Origin: Serinus canaria
Lineage: Eukaryota > Chordata > Aves > Passeriformes > Fringillidae
Assembly (NCBI RefSeq): GCF_022539315.1
Contig: NC_066322.1
Location: forward strand, 21,524,765 to 21,588,764
DNA length: 64,000 bases
Reading direction: 5' to 3'
Part shown: piece after piece, positions 28,494 to 40,360 of the stretch
Position numbering within the stretch: the first letter of the stretch is position 1
Layout of the letters: every line of letters starts with the position of its first letter
Position numbers and translations under genes: made by a program
Notes under the pieces: generated by a model
Database searches by the model: none
The model's input: only the letters and a program-made list of their open reading frames with translations
Told to the model about the DNA's origin: nothing

Positions 28494-29057
28494 TGTGCTG
28501 GTTTTGACTGGGGTAGAGTTCATTTTCTTCACATCTCCTATCTTGGGGCAATGTTTGGATTTGTGATGAAAAATGGGGTCAATAATCCAGAGATGTTTTC
28601 ATTACTGCTGAGCAGTGCTTACACAGTCAATTTTCTGCTTTTCCTGCTTCTCATACCACCCCACTGAGGGAGGAGATTGTGGGTGCACAACAAGCTGAGA
28701 GAGGACACAGCTGGGACAAGTGACCCCACTGCCCAAAGAGACATTACATATGGCATCATGCTCAGTATTGGGAGCTGAAGGAAGGAGGAAGTGTGAACAT
28801 TCAGAGTGATGGCATTTTTGTTCCTGAGTAACCATTACATGGGATGGTGCCCTGCTTTCCTGCGGATGACTGAACACCTGCCTGCCCAGAAGAAGCAGTG
28901 AATAAATTCCTTACCTTTGGTTCTTCTTTACTTATTAAACTGTCTTTATCTCAACCCATGATTTTTCTCACTTTTACTCTTCTACCCAGTCCCACTGGGA
29001 GGCAGTGGGCATGCAGCTATGTAGGGCTGAGTTACCAGCTCAGGTTGAACCACAACA
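28494..29057 (+). repeat. 5' LTR of the truncated endogenous retrovirus
   Basis: 564 bp from TGTGCTGGTTTTGACTGG to TTGAACCACAACA, giving TG...CA ends. It contains the polyadenylation-region phrase ATTAAACTGTCTTTATCTCA near 28936-28955 and a short C- and G-rich segment just before its end. I recall these features from a common songbird ERV family. I leave the family name open. Confidence 0.85.
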
Positions 29058-29065
29058 GTTCATTC

Positions 29066-29083
29066 TGATGCCCAACATGGGGC
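29066..29083 (+). other. Retroviral primer-binding site, tRNA-Lys(1,2)-like
   Basis: Eight bases after the LTR, the 18-mer TGATGCCCAACATGGGGC matches the Lys-1,2 type site at 15 of 18 positions by my comparison. All three differences are transitions, and at least one looks like CpG decay. The match fixes the orientation and internal start of the element. Confidence 0.7.
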
Positions 29084-29439
29084 TCAGAAGGTTCAAGATA
29101 ACAGCTTTGATTGGAATGTGTTAGATGGAATTTATAGCTGTTATTGCTCTTTGGCTGCTTTGGGCAGACTCCTGTGCTTGCCCTGGGCTTGGTGCCTTCC
29201 AGTACATCAGTGCAGTGCTCATCTGTGGCTGTTTTATGCTTTCCCTCTGTTGTGCTGCTGATCCCCTCCCTCTGCTGTGCTTGGGGACATTTTGAGGACA
29301 GCCATGGTGATGCACAGGGACTGGCACATGGTCGGGGCATCGCTGCTGTTTCTGTGCTGCTGTACTGCACATGCTGGAACCCCAGTGTGAGCTTGAGTCA
29401 AAGGGACTGTGACCTATGGGTGAGCCCAGGTGGGAGGAG

Positions 29440-29900
29440 GATACCCTGAAGCTTCCCTGGCCATGAATAATTCCATGCCAAAGCAGGTACATCTGGAAGT
29501 GCCTGTGGCCATGGCTGTGTCAGTGCCACAACAGGGGCACCTCTGAAGGTGTCAGGGCCCATGGCCAGCTCCGTGCTGCAGCAGGTACACCTTGAAGGAC
29601 TAGCAGCTGTTCATGAGGCCGTGCTGGAGCAACTGAAATCATGTAGCCATGGACAAAACCACAGCAGAGCAGGAACAGCCTGCAGGGACTGCAGCCAGGA
29701 GCAAGGCCAGCCTGGGCAGGTTTGCTTTCTGAGGGGACAGTGGCTGTGGGTGAGGCCGTGCTGGGGCAGGTCTATCTCCAAAGGCACTAAGGCCCATGGA
29801 CAGGGCTGTGCTGGAACAGCTGTCCCTCAGAGCCTCTGTGGCTGTGGATAAAGCCATAGACCAGCAGGTGTGTCCCTGAAGAGACTGCCTCATAGACAAG
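29440..29900 (+). repeat. Degenerate short-period repeats in the retroviral leader
   Basis: A phrase like GCAGGT followed by ATCT, ACCT or CCCTGAAGG recurs near 29483, 29532, 29581, 29766 and 29863, usually after a GGCCATGG-like or GTGCTGG-like segment. The spacing is about 48-50 bp where it is regular. Such repeats are what I recall between the primer site and gag in some songbird ERVs. Confidence 0.6.
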
Positions 29901-32799
29901 GCTCCACTTGGAGTACGTCCAGCCCTAAGAGACTGCAGTCTATGAGTAAATCCAAGCTGGAATAATGGCAGGGGAAGAGTTCATTGCAATGTTAAACCAG
30001 ATAGGGAGTGGGTAAGAGATTGTAGTAGAAATACCTTTAAATTGTTGTAACCCATGATTTGAATTGCATATTATAGGAAATACTACAACAAGAACCACCC
30101 AAACCTATGGAAGAAAAGCCTCACAAGAAACAGAGCAAGTGCAAGGAACCTAAACTGAGCTGGCTTTGTTGCCCAATAACCACAAAACAAACCACCTCTC
30201 CTGTCCTGAGTATTACAACAACACAGAGCCCAAAGTCATGGACTCAATGGACTCACTGGACATGTGGTGGACATCTTATGAACACTCTGCAGTAGCACCT
30301 GTGTATTACACTAAAGGATGGGAAGTCAGGTGGTGGTTATCTGCCTCTATTATCAACACAGTTTTCAGCACAAACCCATACTATCTGCTGTGTCCAAAAT
30401 TAGCACTATCCCAGACAAAACCAGCACAGAGGGCCTGCTGAAGCTTGATATTTTTAACTTGAGTAAAGAAAAAATAAGTCACACCCAAAACTATCAAGCA
30501 ATTATTTAGTTTCCTGAAATCAAGGAAGTGGCTCAGAAGTGGGTGAAAGCTTTTGAAAGCTGTCAAATTGCTAAAACTTTTGTGGAGGAGGGGGGAACTT
30601 GAAATAATGATCTAATGGAAACAGTGCTTGTTCTGCAAGCAATTCTTTTTTCTAAAGGGAAGCAAAGATGTTTTTCTGGCTTTTTTGGCTCGAGTTAGGG
30701 GTTTTTGGGAGAGAGCTTTGGGGTACTGGTCGGTTTTTTTGGGGTGTTTGATTACCACCACATATCTCTTTCATATCAGAAAAATTAGTTGGATACATGC
30801 TTTTTATTTGAGGGACTTACACAGTGAAAAGGCTTTTGTGCAGAATCTATCTTCTTCTATTTTGTTTGGTTTAATGTAGTTTGATACTCTTAAATGTGGC
30901 TTGGTGATTACAGGAAATAAGTGATGTTCTATAGGATGTTTGAGCTTGTGGAGGAAGTAAGACAACTTTAAAATTTCTCCTGCTAAGTTTTAAAAATCAC
31001 TAGGTACAACAGGCTGCTGGAAAATAATTTTGGTAATAACAAAAGAAGTCCCAATGCCCACCAAACTCTTACAATCAAGTGCCTGAAAAGTGACTGCCAC
31101 GAAGCCAAATCCTACACCACTCTTTCAAAATGCTGCTCCTCCATTAACAAACCCCTCCCTAGGAGACTGCCCAGTGTCCCTTGGCCACAAGGCAGAGCAA
31201 TCTGCACAGCAAATATGAAGTATAATGGCGCTGTCACCCTGAGAGAAGATGCAATCTCTGCCAAACTACATCTTAAAAACAAGGCCTATATGGTGTTGTA
31301 TACTTGATACTACAGCATGAGATTTAATTAAGTGTAGTAGAGAGAAGTTAAACTATTTCCTTGAGGCTCTTCAGTTCAGAAAATGCAGGGATGAACTGGG
31401 CTCAAGTCAGACTACTGGGTGTGAACAGAGAAAAATAACTATTACTTGAAATAAAATGCTACTACCCACTTCTCTGTCTTCCAGCCCTCTCTCTGTCAGC
31501 TAACATGTTGAGTGACTGTGGAGGTGGCTGAGAGAGCAGACAGTAACCTGCCTCTTCTGGAGAAAAGGTAGCAGTGGGAAGTCTCAGAAGGACTTATAAA
31601 ATGGAAAGTAGGACAGCAGATAAGAAAAAAAAACTACAGGAAAAGCAAGAGATTTTGTTCTTTTCCTCTACAGTACAGCATTCACTTGTTTTCTTATAAT
31701 CTCCAGCAGCTATCAACCAGATTTATGCAGTGCTGTCTCTGTTCAGAGACTTTGAGGGACAAGAGAACTAATGCTCAGGCTTCAAATGCTCTTCTTAGCT
31801 GGTTATCTACTAAAGGCAGATCATTTTGTTGCTTACATCAGTATAAACCTGGAGTTACTATAGTGACATGAGGGTAGAAGTATGAATAAATTCAATGTAA
31901 ATGAAAAGATATTTCAGCCCTGCATATAACTGGCTGCCATTTCAGAAAAAATATTTCAAGCCACTTTGTGTCTGCCATCAACTATCCCAAATTACATTAC
32001 TAGCTAAACTGATGGAAGATACATCAAAATGTTGCATTTTCTCCTGAAGAAAATATTTTCTTGAACAGAAAGAAATATTTTATTTATATTAAGTATTACC
32101 TCAAGACTAATTGCTTTTCTTGCTACTCTATTTATCTGTAACATCTAACATGTTTTGCAAGATCATCCTCTTGAGCTCGATCTTTCTCTTAAAAAGTCAA
32201 GCAACAAATTCACCAGCAGTGGGGTAATTAAATATTCCAAAGACTATTTAAAGAGCAGTTTTTACAAAGTAAATAAATAATGTCTTACAAAATAAGTAAT
32301 TTACCAATAGTAGAGATCAATTTACAACTTTTAGAACTTGTTACTAACCCCCTTAAAAATAAAGTAAAAAAATCAGAACTTGAGGAACTGTAAGCAGATT
32401 CTGTAATCAGGGAGTGGCTAACATTGATGGAAAGACTTTTTTCTTGAAGAATTTAAACACAGAAAACCAGTACTACATCGTGAGATGAAGCTGAAGATGA
32501 AAACTACATGGAACAGGTTATAGAAGACCTAAATGTATTCTTTTTGAAATTCAGCTACAAATGTGGTTTTTTTTTTTTTTTAATGGTCCATCTAACTCTC
32601 ACAGGGGACCACGCGGGAGACATTTTAGCCTTGTACATGATGCACCAGTCTTCCTGACTACTGCATACAATTGTATGCTAATTTCTGAACCAGGATGGTA
32701 TTTTTGCACTTTGCAAAGCTTTCCACTGGTTTTACATCTACAGAGGACACCACAATTGAGGGACCAAAATGAAAGAAAGAAAGATCAGTTGCGACCTAC

Positions 32800-32917
32800 C
32801 TTTGAGAAAAGCATCCTGTCCCAGAAATGCAACACCAAATGCTAAGAGTTTAAGCCACAAAAACATGGTTATTTCTGGAAATCAGGCGTATCCTTATGAA
32901 ACAGCATGTGTCTCTCT
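32800..32917 (-). CDS. PTPRC: PTPRC (CD45) first coding exon: 5' UTR end plus signal peptide
   Basis: CD45 is the receptor-type tyrosine phosphatase of leukocyte membranes; it sets antigen-receptor signalling by dephosphorylating Src-family kinases. Read on the minus strand, the start codon is at 32866-32864 and 22 codons follow, giving MFLWLKLLAFGVAFLGQDAF then LK. This is a signal peptide with a lysine at residue 6 and a hydrophobic core of about residues 7-16, and its WLKLLAFG core matches mammalian CD45 leaders. The exon ends at 32800 before a GTAGGT donor (32799-32794), leaving one base of a split codon. That is phase 1, as I recall for the human signal-peptide exon. A pyrimidine-rich acceptor ending CCAG places the exon start at 32917, giving 51 nt of 5' UTR. 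The base at -3 of the start is A. The rest of the gene (mucin-like region, fibronectin repeats, phosphatase domains) should lie at lower coordinates beyond the window. The divergent ATP6V1G3 neighbour supports the call. Confidence 0.9.
32869..32907 (-). promoter_or_regulatory. Upstream ORF in the PTPRC 5' UTR
   Basis: If the exon starts at 32917, its leader contains an ATG at 32907-32905 followed by 11 more codons and a TAA at 32871-32869. The stop falls two bases before the main start codon. This geometry could lower initiation at the main ATG or favour reinitiation. The ORF is directly visible; its use depends on the acceptor chosen and is inference. Confidence 0.5.
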
Positions 32918-33473
32918 CTGGAAAGTAAAATAAATGTTATCTGTCTGCAAAAGAATTTCTTCACAAAACTTGAACCCAGAAGGAGACTAACTGGGCACAT
33001 ACACTACACTGCCTGCTTATCTGTGAAGGAGTTGCTTCCTCTGTTACCCTAACTAACCACTCGCAAAGTCGCAATGCACTGTAGTGATGTCAGAGACATG
33101 TTTGAATTACTTCTTCAAAAAAACTTCTTTCAGTTTCCAGGAAGTCAAAGGGGTTTTTCTTAGGTTCCTGCAGTAATACTTAGCTTCCTTAATTCAACTA
33201 AAGTAGATTATTTTCAGCTATTTCTCCCTCTGTACTTAGGAGCTACACAAGACTTCACTTTTCATAGGACTGGATTTAGCAAAGTCATTTTTTTCCCTTC
33301 ATGTGCACTTTTCTGCACACATTCACAGATTCCCATACATGTTTCTTGAGATTTCTGTTGAAAGAAAGAGAAACTCTAACCACGAGTCACCAAAACCCTT
33401 GTTCTGACAACAAGGCCTTCATAAAAATGCATTTTCAGGTGAAGTAACTGATGATTAAATGAAAACCATTTAG

Positions 33474-33535
33474 ACATGGGGTTGAACTAGATGATCTCTA
33501 GAGGCCCATTCCAACCCTACCTATTTTGGGATTTG
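33474..33535 (+). mobile_element. CR1 LINE 3' tail fragment
   Basis: The phrase GTTGAACTAGATGATCTCTA followed by GAGGCCCATTCCAACCCTAC is the standard CR1 3' core. Only about 60 bp remains. It sits roughly 560 bp upstream of the PTPRC signal-peptide exon, inside the likely promoter-proximal region. Confidence 0.8.
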
Positions 33536-34632
33536 GTGGGATATATTTCTGAATATTTCTACAAGGATGTTCTTCTGGCAGTCATAACAAATGGATAGAG
33601 GCAGTCCAATTCTGTTTTCTGTAATGTTTAGAATTGGAGAACTCAATACAATTCTTTACCATGACAGTGCAGGACAATTATTGTCACTTTCATGGACTTA
33701 ATACAAGGTACAGCAAAGACATTTTCCCTCACTGCATGCACTGAGGCAGTTCTCAACATGTCCCTTATATAGCAGATTACAAGGGGAAGAAATGTTCAAT
33801 TGCTTCTCTTATTGAAAATATCCAAGGTTCTAAAAGAACCAGCAGAACCCTGCCATAAGACAGATAAAGAAGGAAAGAGAATACCTTTGTGCTGCCTATT
33901 CATAAGTCCTTCACAGACTTCCGGACAATACACAGGAAAAAGTTGCAAAATTTCATATAATAATTCACAAATGACATGACTGAATCAAACTCCTCGTCAG
34001 ATTAAATAGATCTTCTACAACTTTGAGTCAAATCTTACAACACAGACCAAAATCTTAGCTTTCATTAAGCAGTATATCTCCATACAAAGTGGCTGCAATA
34101 ATAATTATATTATAAATTTGTTCAGAACAAAACTGATCCAATGATATTGTTCTGAATCTCCAGAGACTAATTTTGATATAACTTCATCATCCTGGAGTTG
34201 TCACAAATTAAATTTGGACTATAGCCATACACTGCCTACAGCCCTGAAATCTTAGTCCCTTTTATTGTAGACAAAAGCAGCATACCAGCATGGCTGACGT
34301 GCATCTGATGAGCAGAGTGCATGACATCCTGTGAAGAATTTCTCATAAAGGTTCTCAAAGAGAACCAGGCTCCATTCTCACTTGACCTTCCCTGGTAGTT
34401 TTATACAATCTTCACTCAACTCCTCTAGTTGTGACCCCAAGACAAATTCCTGCAGAATGGATGTTTCTGGCTGTATGATATTTACAGAGCTTGCACAGTG
34501 CTGAAATATTGCACCATGCCCTATCTATTATTTAGTGAGAACATCACACACTGTTCCACATATACTGCTAACCATAAACCATCAGCTGTTAAAATTAATG
34601 ACCAAAGTTACAAATTTACATAAGAAGGGCAC

Positions 34633-35099
34633 GGAACTGTTGGAGCAAGTCCAGAGGAGGGTCACAAAGTTGATAAGAGGATTGGAGCATCTTCCCTATG
34701 AAAAAAGGCTGGGAAAGTTGGGGCTGTTGGGGCTGGGAAAGTTGGGGCTGTTGGGGCTGGGAAAGTTGTGTGAAGACCTCGTCTGAAGGGGCCTTAGAGG
34801 GAAGCCAAAGGACTCTTCATCAAGAACTGTAGTGACAGGACAAGGAATAACAGGTACAAGTTGAAAGAAGAGAAATTTAGGTTAGATATTAGGAAGAAAT
34901 TCTTTAGTGTGAAGGTGGTTATTGGAACAGGTTGTCCAGGGACATTGTGGATGTCCAAACACTGGCAGTGTTCAAGGCCAGGTTGGATAAGGCCTTGGGC
35001 AGCCTGGTCTAGTGGGAGATATCCCTGTTCACTAAAGGAGGGTTGAGACTGGATGATCTTCAAGTGCCTTTCCAACCTTTAACATTCTGTGATTCTGTT
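34633..35099 (+). mobile_element. CR1 LINE 3' end, about 467 bp
   Basis: This is the longest CR1 copy in the window. In order it has GAGCAAGTCCAGAGGAGGG, the AAAGGCTGGGAAAGTTGGGG region, TTAGGAAGAAATTCTTTA, ACACTGGCAGTGTTCAAGGC and GGATGATCTTCAAGTGCC, and it ends in a TTCTGTGATTCTG tail. It is a 5'-truncated insertion carrying the end of ORF2 and the 3' UTR. The frames through it are broken. It contains an internal 24-bp tandem expansion. Confidence 0.93.
34709..34768 (+). repeat. 24-bp tandem expansion inside the CR1 copy
   Basis: The unit CTGGGAAAGTTGGGGCTGTT plus GGGG is repeated at 34709-34732 and 34733-34756, and a half unit follows to 34768, about 2.5 copies. CR1 elements normally carry this segment once, so it probably expanded after insertion. 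Confidence 0.9.
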
Positions 35100-37928
35100 A
35101 GAACTCGTGAAGTCTTTTTCCAGACATAAAAACTGCAATCTTCTTTCCCAAGGTTAAACCCAAAACTTTCCCTTTGAGGGGAGAATTAATTTAATCTATT
35201 TGCACATTAAACAATGGACTGTTAAAATAAACCCTTTCTCAGGACAGAGCCTGAATTTTTAATTGGCCAACATGATTATGTCAGTATGTAACCAGAGCAG
35301 TATCCTTCCCCTGTCCTGGAAAGAATCAAAGCCAGAACCATCCACTTGTATTAATAAAGATTTCTAAAATGACATTAAAAATGTGCAGCTGCTTAAGTTA
35401 CCCATTTCTTTGGAAGTCTTTCTCTTTTGTACTCATCCCCCTGGGTAACCTGGGAGGGATAGTCTGGTTCTCTCACTGCTAGTAAGACCACAGCATTGGA
35501 GCCAGGAGCTGTGATCCTCAAAACGCTCCACACACCCATCTACATGCACAGCCTCTCATAAGACATCAAACTAAACTGCTGTAGCTGCTCAGTGACTGAT
35601 GCCAGACCGTGCAAAAGTTCTGCCCAGATCCCAAACAGTCTTAGAGCTAGCTGAGACACCAAGGTCTCTCATAGCCTCCACAGTCCCTGCTAACTTGCTT
35701 TCTACCAGGAGGTGTTTCTGTAGCTCTAAGGGGTGTGGCCCAGAGGCATCAGACTGCAGGGTGTGACAGAGAGAGGGAGAGAGCAAGCACACATGCATGA
35801 CACACCCAGAAAAACTCCACCATAAGCTAATGCAGCTAAAAAATACCTTACTATTCTTTGGGGAGAAGCTAAGGACCTGCTTCCTATTCCAGTGAAGGGA
35901 AGAGCAAAGTAGAGAACATCCATGAAGCTCACCACTATTAACCCTCCAGGAAGGGAGAGCATGAAATCTTCAACCATGAGATATTTCTCTGAGATTCCCT
36001 TTTTCTACTCCAAGAGTGTTCCCCAAACAATTCCCTGTCTCTGCCTGGTACTACTGAGCCAGGAGGAAATAGACTGGAAAGATTAAAGCAAGGCAACAGT
36101 AGCAGTAACCATGGTATAAACAGCATCTTGATAAAGCCACAAGTCAAATAAATCTGTATCTCAGGTTGGATTGTCACAGGGTGCCCCCAAAGACTGGCCC
36201 ACCCTGCATCTGCCACCAGATACCAAGAGCCAGACTTCCCCTGCACTCTGACACCTACGGGGCCTGTGCCACCCACTAATGACCACTGGTGCTCACCATG
36301 TTTAATGCCACACATTTAACACAGAAAGCAGGACTGAAAGATGCCAGTGAAACCTCACTCTGTTTGTTCACTCTTCATATGTTTTCATGCTGCTCAGTTT
36401 CACCCTGTGTTCAATTCCCTAAGAGTTTAGCCAGATAACTCTGCTGCATTCACATTCCTCCCACAACACAACCTTCCAAGTCCAGATTATCAAAGTCATT
36501 ATGGTTTCACTTTGGTATGCATCACAAAGCATTTTAACTGGGACTTATTTGGTTTTTGGAGGGTATAATGGCGTGGAGGGGGAGGATTATTTCAGGCAAT
36601 AGTGTTCTTCACTGGTACCTAAACCTAATGCTGTTTTGTGCTAATGTGTTTACAAAATGTAGTATGAATTAGTTTTCTCAAACAATGTATTCTCAAGAAC
36701 TCACCTGTGTTTTCCTTTTGTTCAGAGGCCTTGAAAGAATAAATTACAAAGCATGTAACTAAATAAAAAAAAATTCTACATACTCCATACATTGTTTGTA
36801 TTTAAAGTAATGCAGATTTCTTTTTGCATAATTTCCCTTTCACTGAAGTAATCTCATATGACTCAGCTCAGTTACAGTGATGCTCAGCACACTGCATATC
36901 AGAATAAAGCAGTTCACAGAAACTGAAGTCACATGCTTTTGCAAACACTAAGGGACAGAGGATAAATTTATCCCAAGGGCAGCTTTGTTTAAATCAAGGG
37001 GGCTACCTGCATTATGCATTTTATCCAGTAAAATTAATTTGACAAGTCTTACAGTGAAAACATTGTTCATGCTAGAAAACATATAACAGTCTCAATGTTT
37101 CACTGAACATTTGCTAAGGAATCTATTTTTTACATACTTTTTCAGGCTTGTTTTCAATTGCCAAGAACTATTTCCTGAAGAAAGAAAACATTTCTACTTA
37201 AAGTGTCATATTGGATCAAATTATTTTAAGGTCAAGAGTAAACAATAGAGCTCTTTGTGCAAGCATACTGCTCTGCTGCTATCAACCCTCAGGCAATGAT
37301 GATTTGACATCTTCACTTCATATGTTGCCTGCATGATCTGTGCTGTACCTGCTCAGGACAGAGAACGTATTCTGGTATCCCTGAGGCACTCTGCACAATC
37401 TGGCCCAAAATGAGCAATAAACCTACAAGAAGCTGTTGGAAGTGCCAGGCACCTACTTCTTGCTTACACATAAAATCAATGCAGGATAACAGTGGGCTCA
37501 GTTATTGTGAAATGAACATTCTTGAATAGCTGCTTTTATCATGCCCACTTAGAATCTGCTACCCTTAAACAGTGTCAGCATAACCATAAGAACTGGGATT
37601 TGTTAGATTTGTGCTGAACAACTACTCTGCCTCCTGGTTCTGAATGAGTGCTGGATGCTGAGAACAGCTCAGGATTTAGCTTTTTATAAGGTGTTCAAAT
37701 ATTGCCTGGTGAATGAGATAATTTTATATTATAAAACATCAAATAATCATTTTTACCCATAGCATCTTTTTTTTTTATCCTTCCACGATTCACTTTGAAA
37801 GGGCAAATGAAAACAAGGGATGACAATTAATTGAATATTTGCTTCCCCTGGACCACTTCTTGAACTCTCATTCTGAAGAGCTCTTCAGCAGTGGCAGATT
37901 TTTTCCCCCTCTTAGTCCGATTCTCCTT

Positions 37929-37943
37929 CCCCCCCCCCCCCCC
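37929..37943 (+). repeat. Poly-C tract, 15 bases
   Basis: Uninterrupted run of 15 C in the intergenic region. The length may be unstable or affected by sequencing error. Confidence 0.9.
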
Positions 37944-38642
37944 AGTTTCATTTCCTAGTACCAACTTCTGGGTTCTAAAGGCACTCATATGACTGTCTTA
38001 ACAAATGAAGAACCACAATTTCAAAGGGCAGGGAGCTGAATTCCAGGCCGGGCATTGTCCTCTGAACAATCAGGCTGAAATTCAGGAATACCACCCCAGC
38101 TGGAAGTACTAAACAAGCTCCCTCTGTGCAGGGTCTCCCATATCACCTTCACAAAATCCGCCCTGCCTTCAGCTAAACTGGTTACTTGCTGATGGCTTGG
38201 TACTATACCTGCTGGTTAATTTTCCCAAATTATATGCAGAATTATAATTAATTACATAACACTCTGGAGTAAATGCTGTCTTACCTGCACCATAAAGTCA
38301 CAGTTGGGCTATGTTTGCAGAAGGCCTGACAGAACACGAGTAAAGCAATAATAGCACCTGCCAGCACAAAAGAACCCACAAAGAAAAAGTAGAAAATGCT
38401 TACAGTCTTTTCCAAAGTCTTTACTTTCTGGTTTCATTGCAGGTCACTGGGTATTTCCTTATCTCTTGAACATTGCTTCCTGCATGCCCTACACCAAATA
38501 TAAAGACCAGTCTGTTTATTCTGAAGGTAATACACAAGGTGGGCTTTTTTTTTTTCATCTTTTTTTTAATGCTCAACTTCAGCTGAAGCAGACCAGGACC
38601 AGGGTCAGGGCAGGCTACTGACTCCATGTTTCGGGCTATCTT

Positions 38643-38692
38643 CCTACAATATGCTACGGCATATTGCATATCCTACAATGTGCTACAGCAGA
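38643..38692 (+). repeat. Short direct repeat beside the hairpin
   Basis: The phrase CCTACAATATGCTACGGCA near 38643 recurs about 29 bp downstream as CCTACAATGTGCTACAGCA, with two differences. The second copy runs straight into the left arm of the 38684-38728 hairpin. Confidence 0.8.
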
Positions 38693-38728
38693 GACTAGAG
38701 AGCTAATTGCTCTCTAGTCTCTGCTGTA
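38684..38728. repeat. Perfect inverted repeat, 20-bp arms and 5-base loop
   Basis: The arms at 38684-38703 and 38709-38728 are exact reverse complements around the loop TAATT. The arm contains CAGAGACTAGAGAGC. This is the strongest hairpin noticed in the window. It is too short for an ordinary microRNA precursor and has no transposon ends, so origin by template switching during replication is a reasonable explanation. Confidence 0.92.
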
Positions 38729-40359
38729 AATGAGCAGATCAGCTTGCTTTCTGTGAGTTCTCTGTCCCCTCTTCTGTTCTTCCCAAGCAGGTATCTTCAG
38801 TGATTTTAACTTCTGTTTTCTTTGCTTCCACCACTGTATCCTGCTTCCACCCAGACTGCTCCTCACCTGGAGTGCCAGATTGATTGTCATAGCCTATTAG
38901 CTGGGGTCTACAAGTTGTCCTGGTGTTTCACTATCTTGTCAGATGACAGTGCTTATAGCCAAGAGTATTTGTATGCATTTTTCCAATAAAACATAGGATT
39001 ACTCTATAGCAAATGTTTTTCTAACATCCCAGCTATGATTATGTTTTGGATGGACATGCAGTCCCACAGTTGATTGTAGTCATTACTGTATAGAAGCACA
39101 AAATGCCTTTGAGCAAGGTATTTATAAGCATAAACCACAAATCTTTACCTAGAAGGCTGGTCTGCTCACAGTGATGCTGTCGGTCATCTTCTGATAGCCC
39201 ATCTCCTGCCCTTCGACACATTGTGACAGATTTTTCTCTCTGGGGCTGTCCAAAAGGGTTAGAGAGATGTCTCCAAGGATAAGCATGTGGCAGGCATTAC
39301 TTCTTCTTCAGTGGCTTGTCAAGAAACTACTGCTATAAATCTACAAGAGTCTGGAAAATTTCTATAATCTAAGCTCACAATAGTCATCTTTGACTTTGAA
39401 ACAGTTAGGAACTCAAACTGATCCCACTGATTTATTTACCTTGTACATCAGGGTCTGTATCTCCCTCCCTCTGTTTCCATGTCTCTAAGCCATTCAGTTC
39501 ATTTGTTTCACACACATTACAAGCCATCTTAAAATGTCACAAGTTCATAGTGCTGATACTCTGGGAAAATAAAAAAAAAAGTCTGTCTAAAGATGCACTG
39601 GATGTTTTGGTTTATTCTCACACTAAAAAAACAACAGAATATTTAGCAAAGGCAATAAATTCTAAACTTTAAAGAAAAAGAGGAATGCAAAAGTCATTCA
39701 TGTAATTGAAAATATTTCTTTATCACTTCTTGTTAATGGGCATAATTAGAGTCAGCTAACAGAGGTGCAAAAATATTGGACATATACTTTTAAAATAACA
39801 ATCATAAACAGTAGACTTCTGCACGACAAATTTTGGCAGAGTCAAGCAAATGTTTGAGTGATTTACAACAGGTAAGAGAAAAGACAGCACTGAGAAGTCA
39901 AGCACTGAAATAAATAGATTTTTTTTGTTATTTGGGTTTTGTAGCTAATTTCTATTTCACTATAAGACATTTCATAATAAGCACTCGAAGACATTTAGCA
40001 CAACTTGCCTATTTTAACTGGGTCACAAAGCTCAAGAAACATACTGCTGAGGCCTTATAAATACATACAATCTGTGCATATAGTGCAATGGAAGAGCCAA
40101 AAATAACCAAAAAAGGATGGTGGCAGGGGCAGAGGGGAAGTTGGTAATCCCATGCTGTGGTATTCCCCAAACACCTGGAATTCTCAGAGTATGTAAACCA
40201 CTGAATCACAAGAGAAGCAAAACAGTATCAGATTCATTTGTTTCAAGAAACAAAAGCCTTACCATGTTTCTTATAAAACAGGACCCTAAGAAACACCACA
40301 ATTTCACAACTGTTTTATAGTATGTGCTCATTTATATACTGCCAAAAATCTAGTCTCTC

Positions 40360-40360
<1 letters not shown>

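Larger units (their letters stand above)
28494..30560 (+). mobile_element. Truncated endogenous retrovirus: 5' LTR, primer site and leader
   Basis: A complete LTR (28494-29057) is followed by a primer-binding site and about 1.5 kb of internal sequence in avian ERV style. The internal part begins with a repetitive leader at about 29440-29900 and continues to roughly 30560, where I lose recognition; the right edge is uncertain. No second LTR is present downstream and I recognise no intact gag, pro, pol or env frame. The open frames here (at most about 120 codons, on both strands) fall in the LTR and leader. The copy is therefore defective: truncated, with no coding capacity. It lies antisense to PTPRC. 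Confidence 0.8.
1..32799 (-). other. PTPRC: Presumed large PTPRC intron after the signal-peptide exon
   Basis: The donor at 32799 opens an intron running toward lower coordinates. In mammals the intron after the CD45 signal-peptide exon is tens of kilobases, so nearly 33 kb without a recognisable exon is expected. I looked on the minus strand for the cysteine-rich, fibronectin, transmembrane and phosphatase sequences and saw none. Short poorly conserved exons, such as the small exon 3 or the alternatively spliced mucin-like exons, could be missed. The contents are ordinary AT-rich sequence with the CR1, LTR, retroviral and duplicated segments listed separately. Stretches 1-1770, 1845-8600, 8745-18420, 19820-26290 and 30600-32790 hold nothing else I can name beyond short tandem repeats and chance open frames. 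Confidence 0.7.

Noticed and set aside
35589..36315. Run of overlapping minus-strand frames (69, 83 and 125 codons) in a slightly GC-richer block
   Set aside because: They overlap in different frames and encode nothing recognisable. An old diverged repeat is possible, but I could not match it.
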